From positions 186,001 through 250,000 of the forward strand of contig JADJRG010000023.1 in assembly GCA_016712315.1 (NCBI GenBank): a stretch of DNA of 64,000 nucleotides. Reading direction: 5' to 3'. Both the position numbers and the translations under genes were made by a program. Positions 33,724 to 42,876 of this stretch are shown piece by piece. Position 1 is the first letter of the stretch. Every line of letters begins with the position of its first letter. The notes under the pieces were generated by a model that worked only from the letters and a program-made list of their open reading frames with translations, searched no databases and was not told the origin of the DNA. This DNA comes from Nannocystis sp. (lineage in GTDB: Bacteria; Myxococcota_A; Polyangia; Nannocystales; Nannocystaceae).

Positions 33724-34905
33724 CTACAAACCTGCCTCTTCAGCCAGCCTCACCCGCAGCGCCGACGCGAGCCGCTCGTACTCGCCCACCTCGTTATAAA
33801 GGAAGCTAGAGATCCGGATCAGCCGCCGCGGCGGCGCCGGCCACGGCACCACCGGCACCTCGATCTGTTCCAGCTCAAACAGCGCCTCTTGCAGCGGCGC
33901 CAGCTCCAGCGCCGATCGCGGCCCTGGCGGCCCTGGCGGCAGCGGCAGCGCCGCCAAGTTGCCCAGCATCGAGTCGGGCGCGGGCGCCCGGATCCCCAGC
34001 GCCGCCGCCAGCAGATCGCGCCCCGTCACCAACAGCGCCCGCGTCCGCGCCCGCACCTCGGGCCACCCGCCCGGCGCCATCGCCGCCACCGCCTCGAGGG
34101 CGATCGGCGCGCACAGCCACGGCGTCGGATCCTCCGTACCTGTCCAATCGAACAGCTCGTGCATCCGCGGCCGCGGCCGCGTCGAGTTATAGCCGTGGCT
34201 GATCACCGCCGGCAGCAGCCCCGCCTGCCGATCCCGCCGCGCCCACAGCAGCGCCGCCCCCTTCGGCGCGCACGCCCACTTGTGCAGGTTCCCCGTGTAA
34301 TACGCCGCGCCGATCCGCGGCAGATCCAGCGCCAACATCCCCGGCGCGTGCGCCCCGTCGACCAGCACGTCCACCCCGCGCGCCGCCATCGCCGCGCAGA
34401 TCGCCTCCACCGGCAGCACCAGCCCCGTCGGGCTCGTCACGTGGTCGATCAGCAGCAGCCGCGTCCGCTCGCTCACCGCCGCCGTCACCGCCGCCGTCAC
34501 CTCCTCGGGCCCCGTCAGCGGGAACGGCAGCCGCGCCACCACCACCCGCGCCCCTGCCCGCGCGGCCGCCCGATCGAGCGCGTTCTTGCACGCGTTGTAG
34601 CCGTGGTCCGTCGCCAGCAGCTCATCACCTGGCTCAAGAGCCAGCGAGCCCAGCACCGCCGCCACCCCCGCCGTCGCGTTGCGCACGAAGACCATGTCCT
34701 CAGGGTCAGCCCCCACAAAACCAGCCACCGCCGCCCGCGCCGCGTCCAGCCGCGGCTCCAGGAGCCGCATCATGAAGTGCACCGGCTCGCGCTCCATCTC
34801 CGCGCGCATCGCCGCCTGCGCCGCCAACACCGCCCGCGGGCACGCCCCGAACGATCCGTGGTTTAAAAAAGTGATCCTCGGATCAAGCGTCCAATGCTCC
34901 CGCAT
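33724..34905 (-). CDS. Class V aminotransferase, isopenicillin N epimerase-like
   Basis: A 393-residue PLP enzyme of fold type I. It shows FLNHGSFGACPRAVL at the start, ATAGVAAVLGSL for phosphate binding, VDGAHAPGM with the PLP-ring Asp, and YYTGNLHKWACAPKG with the Schiff-base Lys. These match the CefD/isopenicillin N epimerase-like branch, whose members act as racemases, desulfurases or transaminases. No substrate can be assigned, and the neighbours (hisC, hisD) do not predict one. The gene is 32 bases upstream of hisC on the same strand but in the direction downstream of it, so it is probably the last gene of a hisD-hisC unit. Confidence 0.88.
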   Translation of the reverse strand: MREHWTLDPRITFLNHGSFGACPRAVLAAQAAMRAEMEREPVHFMMRLLEPRLDAARAAVAGFVGADPEDMVFVRNATAGVAAVLGSLALEPGDELLATDHGYNACKNALDRAAARAGARVVVARLPFPLTGPEEVTAAVTAAVSERTRLLLIDHVTSPTGLVLPVEAICAAMAARGVDVLVDGAHAPGMLALDLPRIGAAYYTGNLHKWACAPKGAALLWARRDRQAGLLPAVISHGYNSTRPRPRMHELFDWTGTEDPTPWLCAPIALEAVAAMAPGGWPEVRARTRALLVTGRDLLAAALGIRAPAPDSMLGNLAALPLPPGPPGPRSALELAPLQEALFELEQIEVPVVPWPAPPRRLIRISSFLYNEVGEYERLASALRVRLAEEAGL

Positions 34906-34937
34906 CGCCTCTACCTCTCTCTCTCTTCGACCGAGCG

Positions 34938-36047
34938 CTACCCAAGCACCCCCGGCGCGAGCGCCCCCAGCGCCTCATCCAGCAGATCCAGCTCCGCCGC
35001 CGTCCCCACGCTCACCCGCACGCAGCCAGCCAGCCGCGTCAACCGCGACAGATCTTTGATGAGGATCCCCCGCTCCGCCAGCGCCGCGGTCAGCCGAGGC
35101 GCCGCCGCTGGAGGATCCAGCCGCACCACCACCAAATTCGCGAACGCCGGGAAGACAAACGCCCCCGGGAGCCGCTTCTTCATGATCTCGAGCAGGCGCG
35201 AGCGCCCCGCGATCGTCCGCGCGATCATCCCCTCTTGCGCCGCGTGGAAGCGCGTCAGCGCCGCCTCCGCCAGCACCGCCGACGGCCCCGGCACGTTGTA
35301 CGGGTGACGCACCCGCTCCAGCGCGTCCACGAGCGCCGGGTGGGCCACACAGAAGCCCACCCGCAGCGCCGCCAGCCCCACCTTCGACAGCGTGCCCATC
35401 AGCACAAAATTCGCCGGCCGATCGCTCGCCCACAGCGACGCCCCCGGCGCGTAGGCGATGTACGCCTCATCGATCACGAACACCGTCGCCGGAAATTCCG
35501 CCACCAGCGCCAAGATCAGCCCCGCGTCCCACAGGCTGCTCGTCGGGTTGTTCGGCCGCGCCAAGAAGCACAGCGCCGGCGCCAGCGCGGCCAACGCCGC
35601 CCGCATCGCCCCCGGATCCAGCTCCAGCGCCGCCGTCAGCGGCACCCGGTGCACCTCCAGCCCCAGCGCCCGCGCGCTGTGCTCGTACATCACGAACGAA
35701 GGGTCGGGCACCAGCACCCTGCTCGGCCGCCCCGTCGGCCCTGCCAGCGCCGTCAGCAGCATCGCGATCACCTCGTCGCTCCCGTCGCCCAGCACCACCC
35801 GCTCGGGACCCACCCCATACCGCGCCGCGAAGAGCCTGCGCAGCCGCTCTGGCGCCAGGTCCGGGTATCGCCCCAGCTCGACCTCCTGCAGCAGCCCCGC
35901 CATCTCGACCATCACCGCGGCCGGCCACGGCTCCGGGCACTCGTTCGCGTGCAGCCGCGCCCGCGGCTGCGCCAGCGACACCTCATAGCGCCGCAGCTCC
36001 GCGAGCGAGGGCCGCAGGTGCACCGACCAACCTGCCTCTTCGGACAT
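34938..36047 (-). CDS. hisC: Histidinol-phosphate aminotransferase
   Basis: A 369-residue PLP aminotransferase starting at MSEEAGWSVHLRP; the TGATG overlap with the hisD stop fixes the start. The family signs are LHANECPEPW (substrate-phosphate contact), VLGDGSDEVI, LARPNNPTSSLW, FVIDEAYIAYAP, the Schiff-base Lys in GTLSKVGLAALRVGF, and the C-terminal VRVSVGT. It converts imidazole-acetol phosphate and glutamate to histidinol phosphate in histidine biosynthesis. It sits directly after hisD and shares one base with it, so co-translation is likely. Length and motifs are typical for HisC. Confidence 0.92.
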   Translation of the reverse strand: MSEEAGWSVHLRPSLAELRRYEVSLAQPRARLHANECPEPWPAAVMVEMAGLLQEVELGRYPDLAPERLRRLFAARYGVGPERVVLGDGSDEVIAMLLTALAGPTGRPSRVLVPDPSFVMYEHSARALGLEVHRVPLTAALELDPGAMRAALAALAPALCFLARPNNPTSSLWDAGLILALVAEFPATVFVIDEAYIAYAPGASLWASDRPANFVLMGTLSKVGLAALRVGFCVAHPALVDALERVRHPYNVPGPSAVLAEAALTRFHAAQEGMIARTIAGRSRLLEIMKKRLPGAFVFPAFANLVVVRLDPPAAAPRLTAALAERGILIKDLSRLTRLAGCVRVSVGTAAELDLLDEALGALAPGVLG

Positions 36048-37360
36048 CAGCGCCCCCGCTCCTGGCGGATCAGCACCGCCCGCGCGTGCGCCTCCAGCCC
36101 CTCTGCCCGCGCGATCTCGACGATCGCCCCCGCCTGCGCCGCCAACGCCTGCGGCCCCAGCCGCAGCACGCTCGTGTATTTTACAAAGTCCCACACCCCC
36201 AGCGGCGACGCGAAGCGGGCCGCCCCCGCCGTCGGCAGCACGTGGCTCGGCCCCGCCGTGTAGTCCCCCGCCGCCTCTGGCGTCCACGGCCCGACGAAGA
36301 TCGCCCCCGCCGAGCGCAGCGACGGCACCATCAAATCTGGCTCTTCGACCAGCAGCTCGAGGTGCTCCGGCGCGTACGCCTCGGCCGCCGCGATCATCGC
36401 CGCCCGATCCTCCACGATCACCAGCGCCCCGTGGTCACGCAGCGCCGCCGCCGCGATCTCGCGCCGCGGCAGATCCCCGAGCTGCTCGCTCAGCGCCGCC
36501 GCCACCGCCGCCGCCAGCGGCGCGTGGTCCGTCACCAGCGCCGCGCACGCCAGCCGATCGTGCTCCGCCTGCGCCAGCAGATCCGCCGCGCACAGCCGCG
36601 GATCTGCTCCTCGATCCGCCAAGATCAAGATCTCGCTCGGCCCCGCGATCCCGTCGATGTCACAGAGCCCGAACACCTGCCGCTTCGCCGCGGTCACGTA
36701 CGCGTTCCCCGGCCCGACGATCTTGTCGACGCGCGGCACCGCGCTCGTCCCCAGCGCCGCCGCCGCGATCGCCTGCGCTCCGCCGATCGCGAACACCCTA
36801 TCCACCCCAGCCAGCTCCGCCGCCAGCAGCACCACATCGCTCGGCCGCGGCGTCAACAGCAGCACCTCATCCACCCCCGCCACCTTCGCCGGGATCGCCG
36901 CCATCAACACCGAAGACGGGTACGCCGCCGTACCACCCGGCGCGTACACGGCCACCCGTCGCAGCGGCCCGACCCGGCTCACCAGCGCCGAATCTGGCCC
37001 CTCCAGCCCGCTGTCACGCGGCCGCTGCGTCTCGTGAAATCTCCGGATATTCGCCGCCGCCAGCCCGAGCGCCGCCCGCAGCGGCGCCGCCACCCGCGCC
37101 GCCCCAGCCCGCCGCGTCGCCGCGTCCACCTCGATCTCCGAGGCCACCAACCGCCGCCCCTCGAGCCGCAGCGTATGCTCCAGCACCGCCGCGTCGCCGC
37201 GCGCGCGCACATCCGCGATGATCGCCCGCGCCGCCGCGTCCGCCTCCCCCTCGAGCCCCGCGCTGCGCCCACACAGCGCCGCCCAGCGCGCTTGATCCGC
37301 GTCGCCCGCGGACGAGCGGAGATCAAGGAGCTGCGGGCGAACGTCCGGATCGATGCGCAT
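36047..37360 (-). CDS. hisD: Histidinol dehydrogenase
   Basis: A 437-residue enzyme that oxidises histidinol to histidine with NAD+ in the last two steps of the pathway. The chosen ATG (MRIDPDVRPQLL) matches the family; longer starts would run into Gly/Arg-rich out-of-frame sequence. It shows the core GPGNAYVTAAKRQVFG, the zinc/catalytic His in QAEHDRLA, YAPEHLELL (Glu and His), and GPSHVLPTAGAARFASPLG near the end. It is the first gene of the hisD-hisC unit, and the upstream gap of 81 bases separates it from a divergent lipoprotein gene. No attenuator or leader peptide with a His run is visible. Confidence 0.94.
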   Translation of the reverse strand: MRIDPDVRPQLLDLRSSAGDADQARWAALCGRSAGLEGEADAAARAIIADVRARGDAAVLEHTLRLEGRRLVASEIEVDAATRRAGAARVAAPLRAALGLAAANIRRFHETQRPRDSGLEGPDSALVSRVGPLRRVAVYAPGGTAAYPSSVLMAAIPAKVAGVDEVLLLTPRPSDVVLLAAELAGVDRVFAIGGAQAIAAAALGTSAVPRVDKIVGPGNAYVTAAKRQVFGLCDIDGIAGPSEILILADRGADPRLCAADLLAQAEHDRLACAALVTDHAPLAAAVAAALSEQLGDLPRREIAAAALRDHGALVIVEDRAAMIAAAEAYAPEHLELLVEEPDLMVPSLRSAGAIFVGPWTPEAAGDYTAGPSHVLPTAGAARFASPLGVWDFVKYTSVLRLGPQALAAQAGAIVEIARAEGLEAHARAVLIRQERGR

Positions 37361-37441
37361 ACGGCCGCAAGATACTGCGCGCGGCGCGGCGAGGGAACGC
37401 CTCACCAGCGAACGACCCGAGACCTGATAGTCTCCTGATCG

Positions 37442-38530
37442 ATGCGCGGGCCCTCGACACTCGCCACGAGCACCCTCTCGCTCGCTCTGCCTGCCGCGCT
37501 CGCCCTCGGCTGCGGGGGCGACGACGGCGCCGCCGCGACGACGACGACCACCACCACCACCACCGACGCCACCACGGGCGACACCGACACCAGCGCCGGC
37601 CTCGCCCCCGCGGCCCCGCCCTCGCCGATCTGCGCCCAGGCCCCCACCCTCGCGCTCGGCAGGCACCAAGGCACCCTCCGCGGCGTCGCGTTCGGCGGCC
37701 CCCTCGCCCCCTGCGACGAAGGAGGCCCCCGCGTCTACCTCCGCGTCGAGATCCCCATCGACGCCGACCTCAACCTCACCCCCGCAGGCGGCGGATTTGT
37801 CGCCCGCAGCGCCGCCCTCGCCGACGTCTGTCCGCCCGACATCACCCTCGGCTGCGCCGACGACGGCCCCCTCATCGTCCGCGATCTACCCGCCGGCGGC
37901 GTCGTGCTCGTCGCCATCAGCGCCGCGCCCGACGACCCCGCGCTCGCCACACCGCCGCCCGCCGACGGCCTCGACCCGCTCGCCTTCTCCGTCGACATCG
38001 CCCTCACCCGCGTGCTCGGGCTCGGCGACGCCTGCGGCCCCGCGATCGCCGGCCGCTGCCCCACCGGCGCCCTCTGCCTGGCCGACGCCGCGGATCCAGG
38101 CGGCCCCACCACCTGCCAAGCCCTCGCCGCCGACACCTGCGCGACCGCCGAGCTCCTCATCATCGACGCCCTGGCCGGCGCGCGCCTCATCGATCCCAGC
38201 GCCCCGCACACCGACGCCCACGCCCACGCGTGCACCGGCGCCGGCGCCCGCGAGCGTGTCCTCCGGATCGCCCTTGATCCTGCCTTACCGCCCGCCAGCG
38301 ACCTCGAGCTGGTCGTCAAGCGCGGCGGAGTCGGCCTCGCCGCCCGCGCCCCTGGCTGCGCCCTCACCGACGCGATCGCCTGCGAACCCCCAGGCGAGGA
38401 CGGAGTCGTGCTCTCGCTCGCCGATCCGGCCGCGTGGATCGGCGCGCTCGGCCCCTATCTCTTCCTCGAGCTGAGCGACGCCGTCGTCGAGCCCTTCGAG
38501 CTCACGTGGACGCTCACGCCTGCTGGCTAG
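37442..38530 (+). CDS. Lipoprotein with Thr-rich linker, family unknown
   Basis: A 362-residue lipoprotein. The signal peptide ends in LALGC (Cys24), followed by a GGDD stretch and a poly-Thr/Asp/Gly linker (about 30-52). The mature part contains several Cys pairs (CAQAPTLALG, CPPDITLGC, CGPAIAGRCPTGALC, CATAELL, CTGAG, CALTDAIAC) and beta-rich sequence ending in YLFLELSDAVVEPFELTW. The cysteines suggest disulfides in an exported protein. No known domain is recognised. It is divergent from hisD and precedes metK on the same strand by 75 bases, but a functional link is unlikely. Confidence 0.8.
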   Translation: MRGPSTLATSTLSLALPAALALGCGGDDGAAATTTTTTTTTDATTGDTDTSAGLAPAAPPSPICAQAPTLALGRHQGTLRGVAFGGPLAPCDEGGPRVYLRVEIPIDADLNLTPAGGGFVARSAALADVCPPDITLGCADDGPLIVRDLPAGGVVLVAISAAPDDPALATPPPADGLDPLAFSVDIALTRVLGLGDACGPAIAGRCPTGALCLADAADPGGPTTCQALAADTCATAELLIIDALAGARLIDPSAPHTDAHAHACTGAGARERVLRIALDPALPPASDLELVVKRGGVGLAARAPGCALTDAIACEPPGEDGVVLSLADPAAWIGALGPYLFLELSDAVVEPFELTWTLTPAG

Positions 38531-38604
38531 CCGCGGCGCCCGCGGGTGAACGCGCTTGCGGGGCCGCGCCCTCACGGCCTATCCTCCGCGCCCACGAGCA
38601 CACC

Positions 38605-39777
38605 ATGGCAAGCCGTCTCTTTACCAGCGAATCAGTCACCGAAGGCCACCCCGACAAGCTCTGCGACAAGGTCAGCGACGCGGTCCTCGACGCCATCATG
38701 GCGCAGGATCCGAGCTGCCGGGTCGCCTGCGAGACCCTCGTGAAGACCGGCTACGTCAACGTCGCGGGCGAGGTCACCACCTCCACCTACGTCGACATCC
38801 CACGGATCGTCCGCTCCACCATCCGCGAGATCGGCTACATCAGCTCCGAGATGGGCTTCGACGCCGACTCGTGCGGCGTGCTCGTCGCCATCGAGGGTCA
38901 GAGCCCCGACATCGCCGTCGGCGTCAACGCCGACGAGGCCGCGCACAAGGAGCAAGGCGCCGGCGATCAAGGCATGATGTTCGGCTACGCGTGCACCGAG
39001 ACCGACGAGCTCATGCCCCTGCCGATCTCCCTCGCGCACCGGCTCACCGCCAAGCTCGCCGAGGTCCGCCGCCGCGACGTCGCCAGCGGCTACCTCCGGC
39101 CTGACGGCAAGTCGCAGGTCACCGTCGAGTACATCGACGGCGTCCCAGCGCGCGTCGACACCATCGTCGTCTCCACCCAGCACCGCGGCGACATCAAGCA
39201 GTCGGCCCTGCGCGAGTACGTGATGGAGGAGGTGATCAAGCCGACGATCCCCGAGCGCCTGATCGACGGCCGCACCAAGTTCCACATCAACCCCACCGGG
39301 ATCTTCGTCGTCGGCGGGCCGATGGGCGACAGCGGCCTCACCGGCCGCAAGATCATCGTCGACACCTACGGCGGCATGGGGCGCCACGGCGGCGGCGCCT
39401 TCTCGGGCAAGGATCCCTCCAAGGTCGATCGCAGCGCCGCCTACTACGCCCGTTACATGGCGAAGAACCTCGTCGCCTCGCGCCTCTGCACCCGCGTCGA
39501 GATCCAGCTCGCCTACGCGATCGGCGTCGCGCGGCCCGTCAGCATCGCCGTCGAGAGCTTCGGCACCGGCGTCATCTCCGACGATCGCCTCGCCGATCTC
39601 CTCGAGCACCACTTCGACGCCCGGCCCGCCTCGCTCATCCGCGAGCTCGACCTGCTCCGCCCGATCTACGGCAAGACCGCCGCCTACGGCCACTTCGGCC
39701 GCAGCGACCCCGACTTCCTCTGGGAGCGCACCGATCGCGCGGAGGCGCTCGCGAGCGCCGCCAGCCGCGCCCGCTAG
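38605..39777 (+). CDS. metK: S-adenosylmethionine synthetase
   Basis: A 390-residue enzyme that makes SAM from methionine and ATP in the cytoplasm. The start is MASRLFTSESVTEGHPDK. ATP and metal contacts are in GHPDK, GAGDQGMMFGYA (GAGDQG signature) and GGGAFSGKDPSKVDRSAAY. The length and three-domain layout are typical. The preceding 74 bases show no SAM riboswitch fold that I could see. The many radical SAM and methyltransferase genes in this window all depend on its product, but that is general metabolism and not evidence of linkage. A stem-loop after the stop is a likely terminator. Confidence 0.96.
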   Translation: MASRLFTSESVTEGHPDKLCDKVSDAVLDAIMAQDPSCRVACETLVKTGYVNVAGEVTTSTYVDIPRIVRSTIREIGYISSEMGFDADSCGVLVAIEGQSPDIAVGVNADEAAHKEQGAGDQGMMFGYACTETDELMPLPISLAHRLTAKLAEVRRRDVASGYLRPDGKSQVTVEYIDGVPARVDTIVVSTQHRGDIKQSALREYVMEEVIKPTIPERLIDGRTKFHINPTGIFVVGGPMGDSGLTGRKIIVDTYGGMGRHGGGAFSGKDPSKVDRSAAYYARYMAKNLVASRLCTRVEIQLAYAIGVARPVSIAVESFGTGVISDDRLADLLEHHFDARPASLIRELDLLRPIYGKTAAYGHFGRSDPDFLWERTDRAEALASAASRAR

Positions 39778-39814
39778 CGGCCGCGGGGTGCCCTCCTTTA
39801 TCGCGAGGAGGAGC

Positions 39815-39854
39815 GGAGAGGGGGCCTGCTCGGCGGACGAGCGGCCCTCTCTCC
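39815..39854. terminator. Hairpin between convergent metK and VanY-like genes
   Basis: A GGAGAG-GGGGCC arm and a GGCCCTCTCTCC arm form an imperfect stem around a CGGCGGA loop, followed by TCTTAT. It lies between two stops facing each other and can serve both strands. Confidence 0.55.
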
Positions 39855-39878
39855 TCTTATGGGTCGCCCGCGACGCGC

Positions 39879-40448
39879 TCAGCCGTCGTCCTCACCCCAC
39901 AGCTCATCCTCCTCGGCGCCCTCATCGTCATCGAGCAGCACCACCTCATCGTCGTCGTGGATCCCCGTCTTCCACGCCTGCACGCTGATCGGGAACTCCC
40001 AGTGCCAAGGCTCCACCTTATAGGGGTGCCAGCCGAACTTAAACGCCTCCTCGACCATCCACCGGTGCAGCTTGCTCTTCCGCTGCTCGTCGATCGTCCG
40101 GCGATCTGGCTTGAGCCCGCCGACCCCCAGGTCCATCGCCAACCCTGTCTCATGCGGCGACGAGTACGCGAGGAAGCGCCGCCCCTCCGCCAGCGAGCCG
40201 TAGCGCTCGATCACCGTCTCCTCGTAGTGCTTTCGTGAGCGCCAGCGGTGCGGCCGCCACCCGGACGCGATCTTCAGCTCGATCTTTAGGTCGCCCTTCG
40301 CCGCCCGCGCCAGCGCGCCGAAGCCCTCGGCCGCCAGCGTATGCAGGCGCATCGGCCCGCACGTGCCCGCGACCGTCACCAGCAGCGGCGAGCTGCGCGG
40401 CAAGGTGCCATAGGTTTTGACGAGGACCCGCCGCTCTTCGTAGCTCAT
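39879..40448 (-). CDS. VanY-like M15 D-alanyl-D-alanine carboxypeptidase
   Basis: A 189-residue zinc peptidase of the LAS superfamily. It has SPHETGLAMDL (zinc His99 and Asp106) and EPWHWEF (zinc His149, catalytic Glu upstream). These enzymes trim D-Ala from peptidoglycan stem peptides. No signal peptide is visible, which is unusual for a wall enzyme; it may be exported otherwise, act on a cytosolic precursor, or be released at lysis. The last 25 residues are strongly acidic (DDDEGAEEDELWGEDD). The gene stands alone, convergent with metK. Confidence 0.85.
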   Translation of the reverse strand: MSYEERRVLVKTYGTLPRSSPLLVTVAGTCGPMRLHTLAAEGFGALARAAKGDLKIELKIASGWRPHRWRSRKHYEETVIERYGSLAEGRRFLAYSSPHETGLAMDLGVGGLKPDRRTIDEQRKSKLHRWMVEEAFKFGWHPYKVEPWHWEFPISVQAWKTGIHDDDEVVLLDDDEGAEEDELWGEDDG

Positions 40449-40550
40449 CCCGACGACTGTCGCCCGCGCAGGCGCTCACCGGCAAGGATCAACCTCGCGC
40501 GCGAAGACATGACCCAAGAGTCATCCACCGCGCGCACCCTCGCGCCCGCC

Positions 40551-41120
40551 TCAGCCCGCCGAGATCCGCCGGATCGCCGCCAGCACCGCCGGCTCGGTCG
40601 CCGCGTTGAAGTGCAGCGCGCCCGCGCACACCGTCACCTCCGCGCCCAGCGCCTCCTCCCAGCGCGCCGCGTTCGCCCGATGATCCGAAGTAAAAGGATC
40701 ATCGTCCGCGAGCAGCACGTCGATCCGCCGCGTCGCCGCGCGCACCCGCGCGAGCTCCAGCGGCGCCTCGATCCACGGCACGATCGTCGGCCACGGCCGA
40801 TCCACCGTCCACCAGCCAGCCACCGCCAAGAGGCCGCCGACCTGCCGACCGACGGGCAGCCGCTCGAGCGCGTGCAACGCCGCGCGCGCGCCGACGCTGT
40901 GGCCGACCAGCAGCGTCGTCGACAGCGCCGCGACGTCCTCGCCGAGCGCCGCCGTCACGCCCGCCGTCCACGCCTCGATCGTCGGCGTCCCCGGCTCGGG
41001 CAGGTCCAGCGCCTGCACCGCCACCTCATCGCCAAGCGCCTCGCGAAGCCATGGATACCAATCTGAGGACGAGCGCCCAGACCAACGGGGGACAATGATG
41101 ATCCTTGAGAACAAACGCAT
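40551..41120 (-). CDS. Alpha/beta hydrolase, RBBP9/YdeN-like
   Basis: A 189-residue hydrolase. The fold is shown by IIIVPRWSGR at the start, the nucleophile elbow LLVGHSVGARA with Ser, LLADDDPFTSD supplying the acid, and GALHFNA supplying the His. This layout matches the small RBBP9/YdeN group, serine hydrolases of uncertain substrate. The start is uncertain: an AGGAG abuts the ATG at 41120, and a TTG two codons later has better spacing from it. The gene has no close partner and no signal peptide, so it should be cytosolic. Confidence 0.8.
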   Translation of the reverse strand: MRLFSRIIIVPRWSGRSSSDWYPWLREALGDEVAVQALDLPEPGTPTIEAWTAGVTAALGEDVAALSTTLLVGHSVGARAALHALERLPVGRQVGGLLAVAGWWTVDRPWPTIVPWIEAPLELARVRAATRRIDVLLADDDPFTSDHRANAARWEEALGAEVTVCAGALHFNAATEPAVLAAIRRISAG

Positions 41121-41416
41121 CTCCTGCTGAAGACCTACGCCCTGATAGTACCAGCGGACGTCACCGCCTGCGGATGAAACTGCGCGCGACTTGTAAGCAC
41201 AATGACTCAAAGAACGACCTCGTGCCGCGACTTGCGAGGTGCGATGAGCGATCGCGCCACTACCTCGCGCGCGAAGTGTTGCAGCCGCAACCAATCCTCG
41301 AAGGCGCCTTACAAGCGCGCGGCGGCCTCTTTCTCGCCTTCATCGCGGTGACCTGGATATACTGCCTCCCCTCGCGTGTGCACTTGGGTACATCGAGCGC
41401 GAGACAAGGCGTGAGA
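41121..41416 (+). promoter_or_regulatory. Upstream region of trpB-like gene
   Basis: The 296 bases between the hydrolase and the trpB-like gene code for nothing clear. They are a little less GC-rich than elsewhere. A TATACT at 41358-41363, about 55 bases before the ATG, is a candidate -10, without a good -35. No attenuator or T-box is evident. Confidence 0.35.
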
Positions 41417-42796
41417 ATGAGTGACGTAAACACCCGCTTCGACCTCCCGCAGTCGGCGATCCCTCGCCGCTGGTACAACGTCCAGGCCGACCTCCCGCGG
41501 CCGCTACCGCCGGTGCTGCACCCTGGGACGCACGCGCCGGTCGGCCCCGCCGACCTCGCGCCGCTCTTCCCGATGGAGCTGATCAAGCAGGAGGTCAGCC
41601 AAGAGCGCTACATCGACATCCCGGACGAGGTCCGCGAGATCTACAAGCTCTGGCGCCCCACCCCGCTGATCCGCGCCCGCCGCCTCGAGCAGGCGCTCGG
41701 CACCCCCGCCCACATCTATTACAAGTACGAGGGCGTCTCGCCGAGCGGCAGCCACAAGCTCAACACCGCGGTCCCGCAGGCGTACTACAACAAGGCCGAG
41801 GGCGTCGAAGGCCTGACCACAGAGACAGGTGCAGGCCAGTGGGGCACCGCCCTCTCGATCGCCTGCAACTTCATCGGCATGCCGCTGCAGGTCTACATGG
41901 TCCGCGTGAGCTTCGAGCAGAAGCCCTACCGCCGGGTCATCATGCAGTCCTTCGGCTCGCAGGTGTTCGCGAGCCCCAGCGACCGCACCGACGCCGGCCG
42001 GGCGATCCTCGCCGAGGATCCCACCACCACCGGCTCCCTCGGCATCGCCATCTCCGAGGCCGTCGAGGTCGCCGCCAAGAGCGGCGGCCGCTTCAAGTAC
42101 GCGCTCGGCTCGGTGCTCAACCACGTGCTCACCCATCAGACCGTCATCGGCCAAGAGGCCCTCGATCAGATGGAGCTGGCCGGCGAGTACCCCGACATCG
42201 TCATCGGCTGCGCCGGCGGCGGCTCCAACTTCGCCGGGATCGCCACGCCGTTCCTCCAGCGCAACCTCGCCCACGGCAAGACCACCCGGATCATCGCCGC
42301 CGAGCCCTCCGCCTGTCCCAGCCTCACCCGCGGCACCTACGCCTACGACTTCGGCGACGCGATCGGCATGACCCCGTTGATCAAGATGTACACCCTCGGT
42401 CGGCGCTTCATCCCCCCGCCCGTGCACGCCGGCGGCCTGCGCTACCACGGCATGGCCAGCATCGTCAGCGAGCTCTATGACCAGAAGCTCATCGAGGCCG
42501 TCGGGATCGGCCAGCTCGAGACCTTCAAGGCCGCCCTCACCTTCCTCCGCGCCGAGGGGATCGTGCCCGCCCCCGAGCCCTCCCACGCGATCGCCACCGT
42601 GATCCGCGAGGCCCTCGCCGCCAAGGAGGCCGGAGAGGCCCGCGTCATCCTCTTCCACCTCTGCGGCCACGGCCACTTCGACATGGCCTCCTACGACGCC
42701 TACCTCGCCGGCAAGCTGCAGGACTACGAGTACCCGCAGGAGCTGATCGAGCAGGCGGTCGCCAGCCTGCCGCAGGTCAACCTGCCCGCGACCTGA
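41417..42796 (+). CDS. TrpB2-type tryptophan synthase beta-like enzyme
   Basis: A 459-residue PLP enzyme. The PLP Lys is in SPSGSHKLNTA, the catalytic region TTETGAGQWG follows, and the phosphate-binding loop is GCAGGGSNFAG. The N-terminal extension of about 60 residues and overall length fit TrpB2, the form found in archaea and some bacteria, which condenses indole and serine to tryptophan and can work without TrpA. No trpA, trpC or trpF lies nearby, so it may be an indole salvage enzyme or use another substrate. The ATG was chosen because longer starts bring in a Lys/Arg-rich stretch out of style. Confidence 0.9.
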   Translation: MSDVNTRFDLPQSAIPRRWYNVQADLPRPLPPVLHPGTHAPVGPADLAPLFPMELIKQEVSQERYIDIPDEVREIYKLWRPTPLIRARRLEQALGTPAHIYYKYEGVSPSGSHKLNTAVPQAYYNKAEGVEGLTTETGAGQWGTALSIACNFIGMPLQVYMVRVSFEQKPYRRVIMQSFGSQVFASPSDRTDAGRAILAEDPTTTGSLGIAISEAVEVAAKSGGRFKYALGSVLNHVLTHQTVIGQEALDQMELAGEYPDIVIGCAGGGSNFAGIATPFLQRNLAHGKTTRIIAAEPSACPSLTRGTYAYDFGDAIGMTPLIKMYTLGRRFIPPPVHAGGLRYHGMASIVSELYDQKLIEAVGIGQLETFKAALTFLRAEGIVPAPEPSHAIATVIREALAAKEAGEARVILFHLCGHGHFDMASYDAYLAGKLQDYEYPQELIEQAVASLPQVNLPAT

Positions 42797-42810
42797 ACCA
42801 CGGGCCAGGT

Positions 42811-42867
42811 CGGAGCGTCGACGGCGAGCGCCGGGCCCACCAGCCTGCGCTCGCCGCGTCGCCTCCG
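42811..42867. terminator. Imperfect hairpin between convergent trpB-like and ABC-F genes
   Basis: GCGAGCGC (42824-42831) pairs with GCGCTCGC (42847-42854), with outer CGGAG and CTCCG arms. There is no T run. It sits between facing stops and could end transcription from both sides. Confidence 0.45.
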
Positions 42868-42876
42868 GGCCGCCGC

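Noticed and set aside
37361..37441. Possible histidine attenuator before hisD
   Set aside because: No run of His codons or leader peptide is present in the 81-base gap.
38531..38604. Possible SAM riboswitch before metK
   Set aside because: Only 74 bases, with no recognisable SAM-I or SAM-II core or expression-platform hairpin.
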